Positions 18,301 to 29,543 of a stretch of DNA of 64,000 nt are shown piece after piece. The translations under genes and the position numbers were made by a program. Under the pieces are notes generated by a model. That model saw nothing but the letters and a program-made list of their open reading frames with translations. It did no database searches and was not told the origin of the DNA. Every line of letters starts with the position of its first letter. Position 1 is the first letter of the stretch. The stretch lies in NCBI GenBank assembly GCA_029945625.1, contig JAQSCW010000032.1, positions 1-64,000 of the forward strand, written 5' to 3'. Origin of the DNA: a bacterium. Lineage in GTDB: Bacteria > Bacteroidota > Bacteroidia > B-17B0 > Aurantibacillaceae.

Positions 18301-21300
18301 ACCCATACTTTTCATTTCTGAGTCGTTTTACTTCGGTCACATCTGAAAATTTTAAGTTCACCTCATCATCGGCCGGCCATACAATTTGACGGTCGGATGA
18401 ACTATTGGGATCGTAATTTCCCTTTGGGGTGAGTTTAAGCGGCACTTCGTATTCGTAGTAATTATTATTATAGTCGGTACCCACTCTAAAAAATAAAGTG
18501 AGATCTCCATCTTTCAGATCAATATTATTTAATTTTTCAGCATGCACATTCATTTTCATATTGCCAAACATGCGGGTATCCAATTCCACATTTTTAAAAA
18601 TAGCTCTGCTGTCTCCATCTTTCAAATCACACACCCTCATTTGAAGCGCCTGTTCATTTAATAATACCAGATTTGTAGTTTGTACATTTTGTTGTTGATT
18701 GATCTGTGGCGGCATCACATAATTAACAGGCACCTTGCTGGAGTTTTCCAACAGACTCACTGCCGAAATATCAAAGGAGGTAGAATTGTTATCGGTAGCA
18801 ATAATTTCACCCGGCTGACGGAGGTCGAATTGGTAACGACGCCAATCGCTGCGCACCAGCTCAAAACGAGCCATACGAAGCAACACCGGACGGTCAAATC
18901 CTTTCATGTACACGCGCATGAAACGAATCGAATTAAATCCTTCTATTCCGCCTACATTACTTTCAAACTGGGAGATGGGAATTTTAAATTGATACCACTT
19001 CACCACCTTGGTAACACCACTAAATACTGCCGTTCCGTCAAATGCATCTACTATAAAATTACTTCCTACGCTTTGAGGACTCACATCATCGGGCGATATA
19101 TGGATGTGGTATTGGTAATAATTTTCAGTAACACTCTGGGTATTATCACGGTTAATATCTTCAATGTTGGGAAGTGTGGTGGCGCTGGTAGAGTACCCTT
19201 CTTTGTTCTGGTTCTTGTATTGCGACTCGGTAGGGGAATTTCCTTCCGGGTTATTATAGCGCGAATAACGTTGAATGGTATTGGCTTGCAGTTCATCGTA
19301 ATCATCGCCTCTAAAAAAGTGGTACCTGTCGTTAGAGGGATCATCCTGAAATGTGGCTTTTACGGCCGCGTCGAACGGTCCATTATTCATATCGGCGAGG
19401 GCCTGCTTAAAACGGAAGCGCTCCTTGTCATTTCCGAGTCCGTCGTAACCTACGTCCTGAAGCGGTCGGTCTTCGTTATTTTGACTGAACGCATTTACAA
19501 TAGGGGGTTGCAGGGGAATATCGGCCAACTTGGTGGAATCGATTGTTAATTTGTCGCTACCTCCGGGAATCCCATTTTCATATACCATTCGGTCATCTTT
19601 AATGATATCTTCAGAAATGTTTCCGAGGTTGATAAACAGATCTCCTTTGGGGAGTTTTGATTTATCAAAAGCAGGATCGGTTTCGCTGCTATAATCTTCA
19701 TTGAACGGATCCATGAGCCAAAACTGAACGTATTCCACATTGGCAGCCTGAAAGTCATTCGTTTCCAATTTACGCATAATGCCTCCCCAGCGCGATGCAG
19801 GGGCTATGAGCGTTCCATCATTATTTATTCCTTTAGATATCCCCGGCACCGGGTTCACGTCGTAATTATACGGACCCCGCTCGGATGGAAAAAATCCCAA
19901 ATCCAATAATGGTAAAACAATCTGCTGACCGTTAGGAGGTGTTTTTCCGGGAAACAATTCCGTTTCAAATACCTGCCTCCACATGTTATTTGAAAACAGC
20001 TTTTTGGAGGAATAGTAAGCTGGCGTGGTGCCGTTCTGGTCGCGGGTAAACATGGCGTCAATATTATACCAATTGAAACGCGCGCGGTTGAGTCCAACTT
20101 TAATGTCGTTCGAAAGCACCCCCTCCGGGAAGGAGGTAAGGCCTTGAGGGACACTTGCAAGGAACCAGCTGCTGGCACCCTTTATATCAATAAGGGAGAT
20201 CGATCCTTCAAAGTCATCCACATAGGAGTTCCCACCGTTGGTAGAAATGGCTTTTGCATTGCCGGGAAAAAGTTTCGCCACTTCTCCGCGCGTTGAAATC
20301 GTACTCATTTCCTTGGTGCTGAAAAAAGGAAGTTTATCTACCAGGCGGGTTAGGTAAGGGGCGTCGGCTTTGTAATTATAATCCAAACCTGCAATAATAT
20401 TGCTCACCGGTTCATCGCCCATACTCACTTTGGCGGTCATAGGGCGTTCGGTATACCGTAAAAATGTGCCTCCCAAACTTAAATTCCTTCCGGCAGCATA
20501 ATCGAAGCGGGTGCCCCATAAACTTTTTTGTTGTACACTAAAAAGTGAGTTGCTTTCAAGCGAAACTTTGATGGTGGCTCCCGAGTTTAAGATTCCGTCG
20601 TTAATAATCTTCACCCTACCCAGAGTATAATCCACGGTATAATCGGTGTTTTCCATCAGCGCTACACCATTGGCAGTTACCACCACAGCGCCCTGAGGAA
20701 TATTTAACGCGTTAAGGGCGATCTCCGAACCCGACGAGGAACGGTACGAGCCTTTGATTTTAAAACGGTTTTTCTCTTGCATGAACGATGCCGCTGTTTT
20801 AGTGGAATCATACAACTCTTTAAAGATATACTTCTTGATGTCTGCTTGCTCCGTTACAGGATCGAACTCTTTTTCGAGAGCCCGACCAAATGGTTCGGAG
20901 GTGGGAAAATACACGCGGCCATTGCTTTGCGCGATCGTGTAACCGTTGATGAAGTCAAACACCCCGTCTGAATACTTGTCCCCATTCACACTTAAGCGAT
21001 CGCATTTCAATACATGGATTAATTGAACGCCATTGGTTTTTGCACCACTTGGAAGATAGGGAACATCCACGCCCGTTTCGATGTTATTGTAAAATACATC
21101 TAACTTAAAATCCTGTGGATTTAAATTATAGGCACCAATAGCGTATACATTCTTCATCATCAGCTTCCACATAGGATGTTTTACACTGACCGAATTTGTT
21201 TTTAATAATTTACAAACCAAAATCTTACTGTTGTCGGGCACCTGTTCACTAAATTCACCCACCTGATAGGTGTATGCGCCATGTGTATATTGGTACGACA

Positions 21301-22813
21301 CCGCAAGGGCTTGATCGTTGTTGAGCTGTTGATTTAAGGAAATAAAACCTGTGCGGGGATTAAAGGTATAATCAGTTGGGTTTAATTTTCGTGCATTTTG
21401 AATTTTTGTAAAATCACGTCCCTCTACCATGTACACATTATTGGGGTTAGAGGAGTTGGTAACGAAATTGGCAGTGGCCAGATTCGCCACATCGGTAAAT
21501 GTTCGGCCGGCGATTAGGCCGTTCACCGAATTGGTCATGATCGCGTAAAGTGAATTCGAGTTATTGTCGGGTATACTGTCGCCTCGTTGATCCATGATCG
21601 CATACGCGGAATTACTGAAATTGGCAGGGTTTTTGAGTCCGGGCCAAACCGCAGCGGTATCCTCACCCAGATCCTCAAAAGCTACCACATTTCGTGTTTG
21701 TTCTGCATTACCATTGATCCCCAACAAATACACTTCCACTTTTGTAATTACGATGGGGGTATTGATCACGGGCAAAGTGGCCATCCAGGCATCGTAGTGA
21801 TTTCTGAAATAGTGCCCCAGAAAATAGTGTTTGTTTTGTTCGTAATTATCTGCGCTTAAAACAAATTGCTGCGTTTGCGCCCCGCCCTGCACGGTGATCT
21901 CTGTCTTCTTGCCATTTTGCTGAGAGAATACCGAAGTGGTTCTTAGTTTTCCAAACTGCAACTGGGTTTTTATTCCAAACAGAGTTTGGCTTCCCGAAAT
22001 AAGTGAACTATTGAGTGGAAGCGTCACGTTGCCCGCTTCTATCTTTTTTATAATTTCGTCTTCATAGCCGGTATAATCCACCTTCACCTGATTTTCCCAA
22101 TTGAAGGAGGCCTCCGTGTTGTAATTCGTCGTCACTTTCAGCTTGTCACCAATTTTCCCAACTAGGTTGAGCTGAATACGCATGTTAAAATCAAAATTGG
22201 TGACCTTTTGCTGTTTTTGCGGAATGGAGGGGTTGAGATTTTTATTCCGATTGAGTCCGAAAATAAGTTCTGCCGTACCGGTTGGTTTAATATCAACTGT
22301 ATTTCCGCCGAAGATACGGTCAAATAATTCGCTGTTCACTTGCAACTTGGGGATCATGCCTTTGCGGGGCTGTTTATTGAGTTCATCGGCCGCCACTCTT
22401 GAGCGCCAGTACTCGCGCATCTGTTTTTTGAACTGATAGTCTTTGTATTCTTTCAGGTTCATGTAGGTTTCGGGACGGTAGTCGAGAGTACCCATTTTCT
22501 GAGTCACATCATAATTCCCCGACTTCGCGTCGTACTTCACTTCGGTTTTAATGTTCTCGGGATTTTCGAGGTATAGTTTGGATTTAGGATCTAAAAGCGG
22601 GGTTTTCCCATCGTTATCCTTAAAATTATAAGGAAGGTCAGGGGCTTCATCTTCCGTTTCAGGGGTATCGGGAGGAAGTACGTTCTTTGGGCGGTAATAG
22701 TCATAGTCGTCGCGGCTCAGCTTAGAACCCTTGCCGGCCTTGGTAACAACACCCATCAAAAAAGCAGTGGCACTTGTAACTAATACAAAATTTATTATCC
22801 CGTTGGCTCTCAC
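15353..22813 (-). CDS. sprA: Cell surface protein SprA, type IX secretion translocon
   Basis: Very large outer-membrane protein of 2486 residues, the length expected for SprA/Sov, which forms the 36-strand barrel that exports type IX cargo and gliding adhesins. The start is GTG at 22813, 3 bases after the ruvA stop; it gives a hydrophobic leader ([18 protein letters not shown]). The first 150 residues hold the typical acidic Pro-rich lead and [17 protein letters not shown]. Throughout are many Tyr/Asn-rich beta strands, and the chain ends in FSLRITFQ, with the terminal aromatic/polar strand of a barrel. The maeB-ruvA-sprA-gcvH order is shared with other gliding Bacteroidota as far as I recall. 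The plug protein of this channel is at 58952-60265. Confidence 0.95.
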   Translation of the reverse strand: MRANGIINFVLVTSATAFLMGVVTKAGKGSKLSRDDYDYYRPKNVLPPDTPETEDEAPDLPYNFKDNDGKTPLLDPKSKLYLENPENIKTEVKYDAKSGNYDVTQKMGTLDYRPETYMNLKEYKDYQFKKQMREYWRSRVAADELNKQPRKGMIPKLQVNSELFDRIFGGNTVDIKPTGTAELIFGLNRNKNLNPSIPQKQQKVTNFDFNMRIQLNLVGKIGDKLKVTTNYNTEASFNWENQVKVDYTGYEDEIIKKIEAGNVTLPLNSSLISGSQTLFGIKTQLQFGKLRTTSVFSQQNGKKTEITVQGGAQTQQFVLSADNYEQNKHYFLGHYFRNHYDAWMATLPVINTPIVITKVEVYLLGINGNAEQTRNVVAFEDLGEDTAAVWPGLKNPANFSNSAYAIMDQRGDSIPDNNSNSLYAIMTNSVNGLIAGRTFTDVANLATANFVTNSSNPNNVYMVEGRDFTKIQNARKLNPTDYTFNPRTGFISLNQQLNNDQALAVSYQYTHGAYTYQVGEFSEQVPDNSKILVCKLLKTNSVSVKHPMWKLMMKNVYAIGAYNLNPQDFKLDVFYNNIETGVDVPYLPSGAKTNGVQLIHVLKCDRLSVNGDKYSDGVFDFINGYTIAQSNGRVYFPTSEPFGRALEKEFDPVTEQADIKKYIFKELYDSTKTAASFMQEKNRFKIKGSYRSSSGSEIALNALNIPQGAVVVTANGVALMENTDYTVDYTLGRVKIINDGILNSGATIKVSLESNSLFSVQQKSLWGTRFDYAAGRNLSLGGTFLRYTERPMTAKVSMGDEPVSNIIAGLDYNYKADAPYLTRLVDKLPFFSTKEMSTISTRGEVAKLFPGNAKAISTNGGNSYVDDFEGSISLIDIKGASSWFLASVPQGLTSFPEGVLSNDIKVGLNRARFNWYNIDAMFTRDQNGTTPAYYSSKKLFSNNMWRQVFETELFPGKTPPNGQQIVLPLLDLGFFPSERGPYNYDVNPVPGISKGINNDGTLIAPASRWGGIMRKLETNDFQAANVEYVQFWLMDPFNEDYSSETDPAFDKSKLPKGDLFINLGNISEDIIKDDRMVYENGIPGGSDKLTIDSTKLADIPLQPPIVNAFSQNNEDRPLQDVGYDGLGNDKERFRFKQALADMNNGPFDAAVKATFQDDPSNDRYHFFRGDDYDELQANTIQRYSRYNNPEGNSPTESQYKNQNKEGYSTSATTLPNIEDINRDNTQSVTENYYQYHIHISPDDVSPQSVGSNFIVDAFDGTAVFSGVTKVVKWYQFKIPISQFESNVGGIEGFNSIRFMRVYMKGFDRPVLLRMARFELVRSDWRRYQFDLRQPGEIIATDNNSTSFDISAVSLLENSSKVPVNYVMPPQINQQQNVQTTNLVLLNEQALQMRVCDLKDGDSRAIFKNVELDTRMFGNMKMNVHAEKLNNIDLKDGDLTLFFRVGTDYNNNYYEYEVPLKLTPKGNYDPNSSSDRQIVWPADDEVNLKFSDVTEVKRLRNEKYGYFGELNQLSTPFPLSFGTYTLTIVGNPNLATIKSIMVGIRNPRGPDNQAHCAEVWINELRLTDFNNQGGWATTGQVQAKLADLGMLSLAGTYKSPFWGSVESKIGDRSKEYNTTWDMSSSINGGKFFPKTWKVTLPFFYNFGRTKITPLFNPLDPDVRMSELKKMPNDSLRKAIEDQTIDFTERKGFNFTNVRIDGFKRPKAKPMPWDVSNFSVTYAFNQIRRHSVNVQKNDNRQYRANLQYMYSLKAPPIFKPFTKTKIFQNKWFALIKDFNLQLLPNSFGASMDINRTYTELINRDITSFYAGSDFFAPIPLVNKNFTINRTYNFVWKFNNSIKFDYAANNDGRILESPGPVTPGDKAHRDEITHTFFNGTDSTGQGRFGETTVYRQQMNLNVDVPLSKFPALDFVKTTYRYGGTYTWNRRPFAADDNIGNTIQNTHAHVITGSMNLMQLYNKIPYLKKINNPVAKPGQLKAAGPGAGPADRKTSGPAPKDTSEKPNPFKEVFEFLARTLMMAKNVSLTYDLQGGQGMPNFVPHSQFLGMDFSQNQAPGYLFTTGLRDDQIREKSAANGWLAKIPQQTTPYTEMFKNTISYRASVEPHGSLKIEFNGNYSKTLNKTSYMLWKDTLTAEGIFSFNNSPNETGSFQISTFSNFNVFKDGKDPVNSTLFDDFLLSRYNMALDLQSKNGENSKGTQTYTNTAGKVITTVDGYSDNQQDVLLGTFNSIYADKSTKNYDTKNIFFKTPIPNWNITWDGLSKVPALKKTFRSITVTQAYRSTYNLNNFNNNILFNPDGVTQDRRMPVAVTSGSTELSRNFVPYYTLGSVTLRESFEPLVKFNFQFAKPGWSANVETKRDKTTSLNISGFQIIETKGQEYVVGLGYLYPKLRIKQLKIQGKVLESNLTVKVDMSYRKNISIIRQITDGVSIPTGGTNIITLRSSADYMLTPNITLRLFYDWVKTKPQTSASFPTSSISAGFSLRITFQ

Positions 22814-22816
22814 TAT

Positions 22817-23416
22817 TTAGAAGTTCTTCAAAGCAGCTTTAATAAGTAATCCAACATTTTCTGTTCCAATACCTTGCTGTTTGATTGCCTTTTCGAGAGC
22901 CCTTTCAGCAGCTATTTTTGGAAAACCCAATGTCACCAAAGCCATTAACGCTTCATCACGGTTTTTATTGTACGAATTTGAAAGAATTTGAGAAATTCCG
23001 CCTTCGTGTTTTCCCATTTTTCCTTTGAGATCAACCACGATGCGTTGGGCTGTTTTGTCGCCAATTCCTTTGATGCTTTTTAAGAGCGCCACATTGGCTG
23101 TATTGATGGCTCCTGCTATCTCCCCGGCACTCATACTCGAAAGCATTAGCATGGCACTGGAGCCGCCAACGCCACTTACTGAAATTAGTTTTCGGAAGAG
23201 TTCGTGTTCTTCCTCATCGGCAAATCCAAAGTGTTTTGGATTATCGTCGCGCACATACACACTTTCTACAAATAATTGGGCCTCGGTTTGATCCCCAATT
23301 TTAGTATAAGTTTGCAGCGATACGTAGAGGCCATACCCTACTCCACCTGTTTCTATCACCATGAAAGCCGGGTTTTTCATAGTTACCCGGCCTTTAATAT
23401 AACTGATCAATGCCAT
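22817..23416 (-). CDS. ruvA: Holliday junction branch migration protein RuvA
   Basis: DNA-binding subunit of the RuvAB complex; 199 residues. It has the N-terminal OB fold (ISYIKGRVTMKNPAFMVIETGGVGYGLYVS), the double helix-hairpin-helix region (FRKLISVSGVGGSSAMLML and LKSIKGIGDKTAQRIVVDLKGK), and the C-terminal RuvB-interacting helix bundle (DEALMALVTLGFPKIAAERAL). It lies between maeB (7 bases upstream) and sprA (3 bases downstream), so a DNA-repair gene is translated in the same transcript as a secretion translocon. ruvC is elsewhere in the window (60266-60820); ruvB was not seen. Confidence 0.97.
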   Translation of the reverse strand: MALISYIKGRVTMKNPAFMVIETGGVGYGLYVSLQTYTKIGDQTEAQLFVESVYVRDDNPKHFGFADEEEHELFRKLISVSGVGGSSAMLMLSSMSAGEIAGAINTANVALLKSIKGIGDKTAQRIVVDLKGKMGKHEGGISQILSNSYNKNRDEALMALVTLGFPKIAAERALEKAIKQQGIGTENVGLLIKAALKNF

Positions 23417-23423
23417 ACCCTAA

Positions 23424-25691
23424 CTATTTTTTGTTTTGGGCATCCACCACGGCAATGGTGATCATGTTTACAATTTCACGCACACTACTTCCGAGTTGCA
23501 ACACATGCACAGGCTTGTTCAACCCCATGAGTACCGGACCAATGGCTTCGGCGCCACCCAATTCCTGCAACATTTTATACGCAATATTGCCGGAAGCAAG
23601 ATTCGGAAAAATGAAGGTATTCACGTCTTTGTCGATGAGTGTACTAAAGGGAAATTGTTCTTTGAGAAGACTTTTGCTGATGGCAAAATTGGCCTGCAAA
23701 TCCCCATCTACAATCAATCCGGGGTAATTGTTATGTAAAATATTCACGGCCTTCGACACTTTTGAAGGCACCTCTCCCGTGGCTGAACCGAAATTTGAAT
23801 AAGACAAAAGCGCAATACGTGGAGTGATGTTAAATTGCTTTACCGCATTGGCAGTTAGTACCGCAATATCCACCAATTCTTCGGCGGTGGGGTCAGAGTT
23901 CATGGTGGTATCGGCGAAGAAATAAGGTCCGCGTTTGGTGACCATGATGTACAAACCTGCCACTTTGCTTACGCCGGGAAGGGTATCAATAATTTCGAGG
24001 GCAGGTTTTATGGGTTGTCCGTACTTTCGTGTCAACCCACTAATCATGGCATCAGCCATCCCATTTTCCACCATCATGGCACCAAAATAATTCCGGTCCC
24101 GCATAAGTTTCCGTGCATCAAATTGCGTTAAACCTCTGCGTTGACGTTTGCGCCATAACATGTCGCCAAATTCATTGCGCTGTTCTTCATGATCCATCAA
24201 GGGATCAATGATTTGCATGTCGCTCAGGTCGATGAAATTATCTTCGGCAAGTTTGTTTATCCGTACTTTATCACCCAATAACATGGGCTTGGCAATACCT
24301 TCATCACGCACTACTTGTGCGGCCTTGAGGATCTTATAATTATCGGCCTCAGAGAATACGATGCGTTTTGGATTACTTTTTGCCTTGTCGGCCAAACTTC
24401 GCATCAGTTTGTTGTCTTTGCCCAAACGATTTTCTAATTCAGTGGCATAGGCATCCCAATCGGTAATCTTAATTCTGGCAACTCCACTGTCGATGGCCGC
24501 TTTCGCAACCGCGCACGACACCGCACTGATGAGACGGTTATCGATTGGTTTTGGAATGATGTATTCGTGACCAAAACTCAGGTTCTTAGACCCATAAGCA
24601 AGATTCACGTAATCAGGTACCGGCTCCTTTGCCAGGGCAGCGATGGCGAGCGTGGCTGCCAGTTTCATTTCTTCATTAATGCAGGTAGCGCGAACATCCA
24701 TGGCCCCTCTAAAAATAAAAGGGAAACCAATCACATTGTTCACTTGATTGGGATTATCACTTCTTCCGGTAGCTACAATGATGTCTTTTCTTGCTTCAAA
24801 TGCTTCTTCGTACGAAATCTCAGGAGTGGGATTTGCAAGTGCAAACACCACGCAATCTTTGTTCATACTGCGAATCATTTCCGGCTTCAAAATGTTTCCC
24901 TTCGAAAGACCCACAAACACATCGGCACCTTTGATAGCTTCGCTCAGGGTGTTTACATCGGTGCGGTCGGTGGCAAATGTGGCTTTGTATTGATCCAGAT
25001 CGGTTCGTCCCTTATGCAATACCCCTTTGCTGTCGAGCATCAAAATATTTTCGCGTTTTACGCCTACGGCAATGTACATTTTTGCACATGAATTGGCGGC
25101 GGCCCCGGCTCCATTAATCACCAACTTCACGGTGCCAATTTTCTTTCCCGAAATTTCAATAGCGTTCAACAAGCCTGCCGCACTAATAATGGCGGTACCA
25201 TGTTGATCGTCATGCATGAGTGGGATATCGAGTAATTCTTTGAGGCGACGTTCAATTTCAAAACACTCGGGCGCTTTGATGTCTTCTAAATTTATTCCCC
25301 CAAATGTGGGAGCAATATTTTTGACGGTATTTACAAATTCATCAATGTTGGTGGTATTCACTTCAATGTCAAACACATCAATATCTGCGAAGATCTTAAA
25401 CAACAGACCCTTTCCCTCCATTACGGGTTTGGAAGCCAAAGCCCCAATGTTACCAAGGCCAAGAACCGCTGTACCATTAGAAATTACGGCCACCAAATTT
25501 CCCTTTGCCGTATATTTGTAAACATCATCCGGGTTCTTTTCTATTTCGAGGCAGGGCTCTGCCACGCCCGGCGAGTAGGCCAATGTAAGGTCGCGCTGGG
25601 TGCTGTAGGGTTTTGTAGGGATTACTTCGATTTTCCCGGGTCGGCCTTGAGAGTGATAATCAAGTGCGTCTTCTCTTCTGAATTTTGCCAT
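23424..25691 (-). CDS. maeB: NADP-dependent malic enzyme with phosphotransacetylase-like domain
   Basis: Oxidatively decarboxylates malate to pyruvate. Protein of 755 residues with the two-part MaeB layout: an N-terminal malic enzyme (about 1-430; SPGVAEPCLEI, catalytic region DDQHGTAIISAAGLLNA, Rossmann GAGAAANSCA) and a C-terminal phosphate acetyl/butyryltransferase-like domain (about 430-755; SEADNYKILKAAQ, MMVENGMADAMISG). The second domain is regulatory in known MaeB enzymes, binding acetyl-CoA. It is the first gene of the maeB-ruvA-sprA run. The NADP preference is inferred from family membership. Confidence 0.94.
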   Translation of the reverse strand: MAKFRREDALDYHSQGRPGKIEVIPTKPYSTQRDLTLAYSPGVAEPCLEIEKNPDDVYKYTAKGNLVAVISNGTAVLGLGNIGALASKPVMEGKGLLFKIFADIDVFDIEVNTTNIDEFVNTVKNIAPTFGGINLEDIKAPECFEIERRLKELLDIPLMHDDQHGTAIISAAGLLNAIEISGKKIGTVKLVINGAGAAANSCAKMYIAVGVKRENILMLDSKGVLHKGRTDLDQYKATFATDRTDVNTLSEAIKGADVFVGLSKGNILKPEMIRSMNKDCVVFALANPTPEISYEEAFEARKDIIVATGRSDNPNQVNNVIGFPFIFRGAMDVRATCINEEMKLAATLAIAALAKEPVPDYVNLAYGSKNLSFGHEYIIPKPIDNRLISAVSCAVAKAAIDSGVARIKITDWDAYATELENRLGKDNKLMRSLADKAKSNPKRIVFSEADNYKILKAAQVVRDEGIAKPMLLGDKVRINKLAEDNFIDLSDMQIIDPLMDHEEQRNEFGDMLWRKRQRRGLTQFDARKLMRDRNYFGAMMVENGMADAMISGLTRKYGQPIKPALEIIDTLPGVSKVAGLYIMVTKRGPYFFADTTMNSDPTAEELVDIAVLTANAVKQFNITPRIALLSYSNFGSATGEVPSKVSKAVNILHNNYPGLIVDGDLQANFAISKSLLKEQFPFSTLIDKDVNTFIFPNLASGNIAYKMLQELGGAEAIGPVLMGLNKPVHVLQLGSSVREIVNMITIAVVDAQNKK

Positions 25692-25711
25692 AATAACTTA
25701 AAAACGGAGAA

Positions 25712-25742
25712 CGAAGATAGATAAATATTTTTAGGGGAAAAA
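25712..25742 (-). promoter_or_regulatory. Putative promoter of maeB-ruvA-sprA
   Basis: On the minus strand a T-run at about 25742-25738 (TTTTT in place of TTTG) is followed after 18 bases by TATCTTCG (25719-25712), one mismatch from TAnnTTTG. The maeB ATG is 20 bases downstream. Confidence 0.4.
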
Positions 25743-25861
25743 CTGTTAAAAATGTGTCAGATGACGGGGATTTTGTTAAGTTGAAAAGCAAAGTCATTGA
25801 GCTCAAAAAGGAGCGAATTTCATGCCATTTTCTTGCTTCTGAATTTGAAAGTGCCCCGGCT

Positions 25862-28800
25862 CTATTCCATTTTTATAAAATTTACAAAGAACGCCGTTCC
25901 CTTTCCGGTTTCCGATTCAAACCAGATCCTGCCCCCACACCCCTCCATTATGTTTTTTACCATGGCCAAACCCAGTCCCGAACCGGTTGATTTGGTAGTA
26001 AAGTTTGGGGTAAAAAGTCTCTTTTTTAGTTCCTCGTCAATACCACAACCGTTATCATACAGTGAAATAGTGACAGTACCTGCCTCCTGCTCGCAAGTGA
26101 TGTGTATTTTTGGTTCAGCGGTATTGTCAAGGGCCTGCACCGCATTCTTCAATAAATTGTTAAACACCCGCAGACATTGGTCTCTATCGCCTTTCACCAA
26201 TAATGGCATGGGTGGAATTAAGTTGCTGATGATGATGTTTTTTTGGTTCTCAAAAAGCAAAACTGAAGTGGAAATAACTTCAGTAAGATCAATGGCCCGC
26301 AATTGGGTTGCAGGTAATTTTGCAAAATTGCTAAACTCGGTAGCGATATTCGCCAACGAATCAATTTGCTCGATTATACCCTTACTGGTCTTCTCAAATT
26401 TTTCTCTAAAATCTCCCGGTTCTTCTTTCATGACGTGCAGCAGATACTGCAAATTTAGCTTCATGGGCGTAAGCGGATTTTTGATCTCATGCGCCACCTG
26501 CTTGGCCATCTCCCGCCACGCACTTTCGCGTTCACTTTTGGCCAGTAAATTGGCGCTGTTTTCGAGTTTCACCAGCATTTGATTGTATTCAGCCACCAAT
26601 CGTCCTATTTCATCGTTACTTCTCCAGCTAATCTTTTCATTTTGTTTGCCCAACGTTATTTTTGCAATCTGTTGTTGGATCAAACGCAGGGGTTGAGTAA
26701 TATAGCCGGCTAAGATTAAGGCTGCCAGAATGGAGATCACAAATAAAATCACGTACACATTTATGAGAGCACTAATAATTCCAGACAGCTCTTTGGCCAA
26801 GGCACTTTGTTTGGCGAAATAAGGCAGATTTACAAAACCAAGCAGTTCCTTTTTGCCATCGTACAACGGTGTGTAAAACGACTGGTAGGTAAGTGCCCCC
26901 GCCTGCTCCATCACACTTTCGGCCGAGGAGTGATTGTTCGTTAGATTGCGGTAGGCGGCCGGATTCGCAAACCGGGCAGCGAGTCCGAAATCATACAGTT
27001 TTGATTCGCTGGTATTATATAACTGCCCCCTTTTGTCAAATAAACTGATGGGTGTGTTAAATAAGCGTGAATACTCCTTTAGTTTTACATTAATGAGTTC
27101 TTTTCGTGATTCGTCAAAAAACTGTTTGGGCGAAAATTGTGTTGATAATTCACTGATGATCACCTGCGTTTTTTCTTCGAGGAGTTTGTTATTATCGCGG
27201 TCAAACTGGTCGGTCACCAAATTACCCGATGTAAATCCAATGGCCGACATGGCCAATAACAACAAACCAATAATAATGGTTTGTATGCGACGGGTGAGAG
27301 AAGGCGTGCTGAATTGCCCGGTGAAAACAGAAGCGTAAAGCAGATAGGAAGCATAGGTGATCAGTGAAAAAAACAAAAGAAGGTAGGAGTTGAACGTGAA
27401 AAAATAATTCCAGGTTTTAGAGGGCTCACTAATAATGACCACCGTATTATCATCTGCGTCAAAGTAATTGCTCACATACTCAGGGTGGGAGCTGCAAAAT
27501 GTGGCTGAATCCTGTAAAAAGAAAGGGTAGTTCAGTTCCCCGTAATGCCCCGTTAACTGCTGTGAGCGATATACCGCATGACTCAGCGTTTGTAGTTTTT
27601 CGTTCTTTTGTTGCGAACGATCAAGCAGGAGATCAGGGAAACTTCCCAGCTCTTCAAATTGTTTTGCTTCCAGCATCACGTACAGATTTTTTTCCCCTAG
27701 GGGAATTCGTGCGATATAACGTGTATTCTTCTGGTACTTCTCGGCAAAGAATAAACCATCCACTCGCGTGGGCTCGCTTCGCAATCGGATCTCATCTTCA
27801 AAATAGCCCTGATTTACCAACAGAGATTGCTTCACCGGAAGTTCAGGGTGACAATTTTTGTCGAAGAGCGAAAAATCGAGATTATAGCGATCGAAATACC
27901 CACTAAAGTACTTTTGTTTGATGAGCGACTCCACGCCTTCAACCGACACCGGTAGAATTTGAATAAGATTAGCGAGATTTTCGTCTGCAGCCATCTTCTG
28001 AGGAAGGGAATTAAATTCACTTTCGAGAATTGGATCCTGACGCTCACTAAGTTTAAAAGAAAGAATTTCGAGTTCTTGCTTTTGACTTTTGTCGATCATC
28101 TTGGTTAGGAACTTCGAGGTGATACCCGTCATGAGCACAATCTGCAGACCCAGTAAAAGCGAAATAGACAATCGACCCAACAATAGAAACAAATACATGG
28201 CACCCGAAAATATGAGGAGCCATCCACTCTCGAAAAAGTGATCGTTTGCATCAAATGCAAACCAAAGTAACACACAAACGACCACGTGCAGTACTAAGAA
28301 CTTGAAAAAGCCCGCGAAGGACCCTTTGAATGCATTTACCAAGCGAAATGAAATAATAAATAAGGCGAGCGAATACATACACAAGGCCGCCAAACCTACC
28401 AGTGCAGAAAATTTCACATTAAACACGTTTAGAAAATCAAAATTCAGCGTGGAGTTGGCTACCAAACTAATCACGGAATGATTAAAGGCGTTTACAGTCA
28501 CAAATAGCAATGCGGTGAACAGGGTGAGTTCGGCGAAATACCTCCGTTTGTTTTTGAGTGCGTTTTGAAAATAGAAATGCAAGCAAGCTGCCGCAAAGAG
28601 GATTGTTAGTGAATTCAGTAAAAGGTCGCCTAAATAAGCGTTAAAAAAAGAGCCGGCATTTCCAAATAAACGCACATCGTACAAGGGGGTTCTGTAAAAA
28701 TAGCCCGGCCATCTGTTAATGAGCATGGTCACCCTAAGAATGCCAATGAGCAGTAGAATTAAGCCCGTTATGCGCGCCGAAAGTCCTTTCTTCGCAAATC

Positions 28801-29437
28801 CGATCACACTTATGAGCACACTGATAAAGCCCACCAAAAAAATACCGTAACACATTTTGTCGAAGGCGCTTTCGTAATACAAATTCTCAGTGCCTTTCAA
28901 TGAAAAAAGAACTTCCTCTCCTAATTTGACCTCGGTTTGTTTATCGCCGGCCACCTCCATGTCAATTTCTTTTGGGATACCTGTCCAAGCAGCAAAATCA
29001 TTGCTGAGGTACTTGTTTTGAAGCTCGTAAAGTGGTTTTACGAGTGTGAGCACCAACACAACACGTTGTAAAGAATCTGACCGGAAGTACAGGTAATGGC
29101 CATGCTTGAGCCTTATCAGTCCGTGTTTTTTTTGAAACACAGCCGGTGCCTCTTTGAGTGGAAGAGCAGAATTGTTCCACTGAACCAGGGAATCGTGTTG
29201 GAAAACATACACTCCAATGTGTTCGCGCCGGTAGAGATCATCTAATTCTTCAGGTGAAAGTGCTTCCGGCTTATTGGCGGTAGATTCGCTGATCTCTGCC
29301 TTGCGGCCTATGATCTCCGAAGCGTGTTGCGCAATTTGCGGTAAACTAAGCGCGTTAAAAAAATTCACAAATACGGTCGCCGCCATCAACAACAGTCCAA
29401 TTGCCACTCCGTTTCGATAGATCTTATTTTTTAGCAT
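25862..29437 (-). CDS. Large multi-pass sensor histidine kinase, NtrY-like
   Basis: Protein of 1191 residues. The ATG at 29437 is chosen because it begins just before the first membrane segment (MLKNKIYRNGVAIGLLLMAATVFVNFF); the frame is open further up but would run into the opposite promoter. Domain order: signal anchor, extracytoplasmic sensor (about 30-190), a block of about eight hydrophobic segments (about 195-460), a second extracytoplasmic region, another membrane pair (near 690 and 880), HAMP (ITQPLRLIQQQIAKITLG), HisKA with phosphate-accepting His983 in AKQVAHEIKNPLTPMK, and HATPase (NLLKNAVQAL, DNGCGIDEE, GSGLGLAMVK). The kinase core matches NtrY-type kinases. No response regulator is adjacent. 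The signal sensed is unknown. Confidence 0.9.
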   Translation of the reverse strand: MLKNKIYRNGVAIGLLLMAATVFVNFFNALSLPQIAQHASEIIGRKAEISESTANKPEALSPEELDDLYRREHIGVYVFQHDSLVQWNNSALPLKEAPAVFQKKHGLIRLKHGHYLYFRSDSLQRVVLVLTLVKPLYELQNKYLSNDFAAWTGIPKEIDMEVAGDKQTEVKLGEEVLFSLKGTENLYYESAFDKMCYGIFLVGFISVLISVIGFAKKGLSARITGLILLLIGILRVTMLINRWPGYFYRTPLYDVRLFGNAGSFFNAYLGDLLLNSLTILFAAACLHFYFQNALKNKRRYFAELTLFTALLFVTVNAFNHSVISLVANSTLNFDFLNVFNVKFSALVGLAALCMYSLALFIISFRLVNAFKGSFAGFFKFLVLHVVVCVLLWFAFDANDHFFESGWLLIFSGAMYLFLLLGRLSISLLLGLQIVLMTGITSKFLTKMIDKSQKQELEILSFKLSERQDPILESEFNSLPQKMAADENLANLIQILPVSVEGVESLIKQKYFSGYFDRYNLDFSLFDKNCHPELPVKQSLLVNQGYFEDEIRLRSEPTRVDGLFFAEKYQKNTRYIARIPLGEKNLYVMLEAKQFEELGSFPDLLLDRSQQKNEKLQTLSHAVYRSQQLTGHYGELNYPFFLQDSATFCSSHPEYVSNYFDADDNTVVIISEPSKTWNYFFTFNSYLLLFFSLITYASYLLYASVFTGQFSTPSLTRRIQTIIIGLLLLAMSAIGFTSGNLVTDQFDRDNNKLLEEKTQVIISELSTQFSPKQFFDESRKELINVKLKEYSRLFNTPISLFDKRGQLYNTSESKLYDFGLAARFANPAAYRNLTNNHSSAESVMEQAGALTYQSFYTPLYDGKKELLGFVNLPYFAKQSALAKELSGIISALINVYVILFVISILAALILAGYITQPLRLIQQQIAKITLGKQNEKISWRSNDEIGRLVAEYNQMLVKLENSANLLAKSERESAWREMAKQVAHEIKNPLTPMKLNLQYLLHVMKEEPGDFREKFEKTSKGIIEQIDSLANIATEFSNFAKLPATQLRAIDLTEVISTSVLLFENQKNIIISNLIPPMPLLVKGDRDQCLRVFNNLLKNAVQALDNTAEPKIHITCEQEAGTVTISLYDNGCGIDEELKKRLFTPNFTTKSTGSGLGLAMVKNIMEGCGGRIWFESETGKGTAFFVNFIKME

Positions 29438-29490
29438 TTGCTCCCGGCAAAATAAGTGATAATTATGATCAATACTCCAAAAAAATATAA

Positions 29491-29520
29491 TTTTGGGCTC
29501 GTATTTTGGCATTATATTTG
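29491..29520 (+). promoter_or_regulatory. Putative promoter of the TMTC-like gene
   Basis: TTTTG at 29491-29495 and an exact TAnnTTTG box, TATATTTG, at 29513-29520 with 17 bases between them. The start codon is 23 bases downstream. The kinase gene diverges from the other side of this 106-base spacer. Confidence 0.5.
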
Positions 29521-29543
29521 TAAATTGCAATTCAATTTTATTT

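Noticed and set aside
18680-19549. A 289-codon plus-strand frame inside sprA
   Set aside because: It lies antisense to a well supported sprA reading frame. Composition is that of a complementary-strand shadow with no motif.
24567-25091. A 174-codon plus-strand frame inside maeB
   Set aside because: Antisense shadow of the malic enzyme domain, with no start context and no family resemblance.
25797-26582. A 261-codon plus-strand frame opposite the histidine kinase domain
   Set aside because: The opposite strand encodes the conserved HisKA and HATPase motifs. The plus-strand text is serine-rich and has no recognisable domain.
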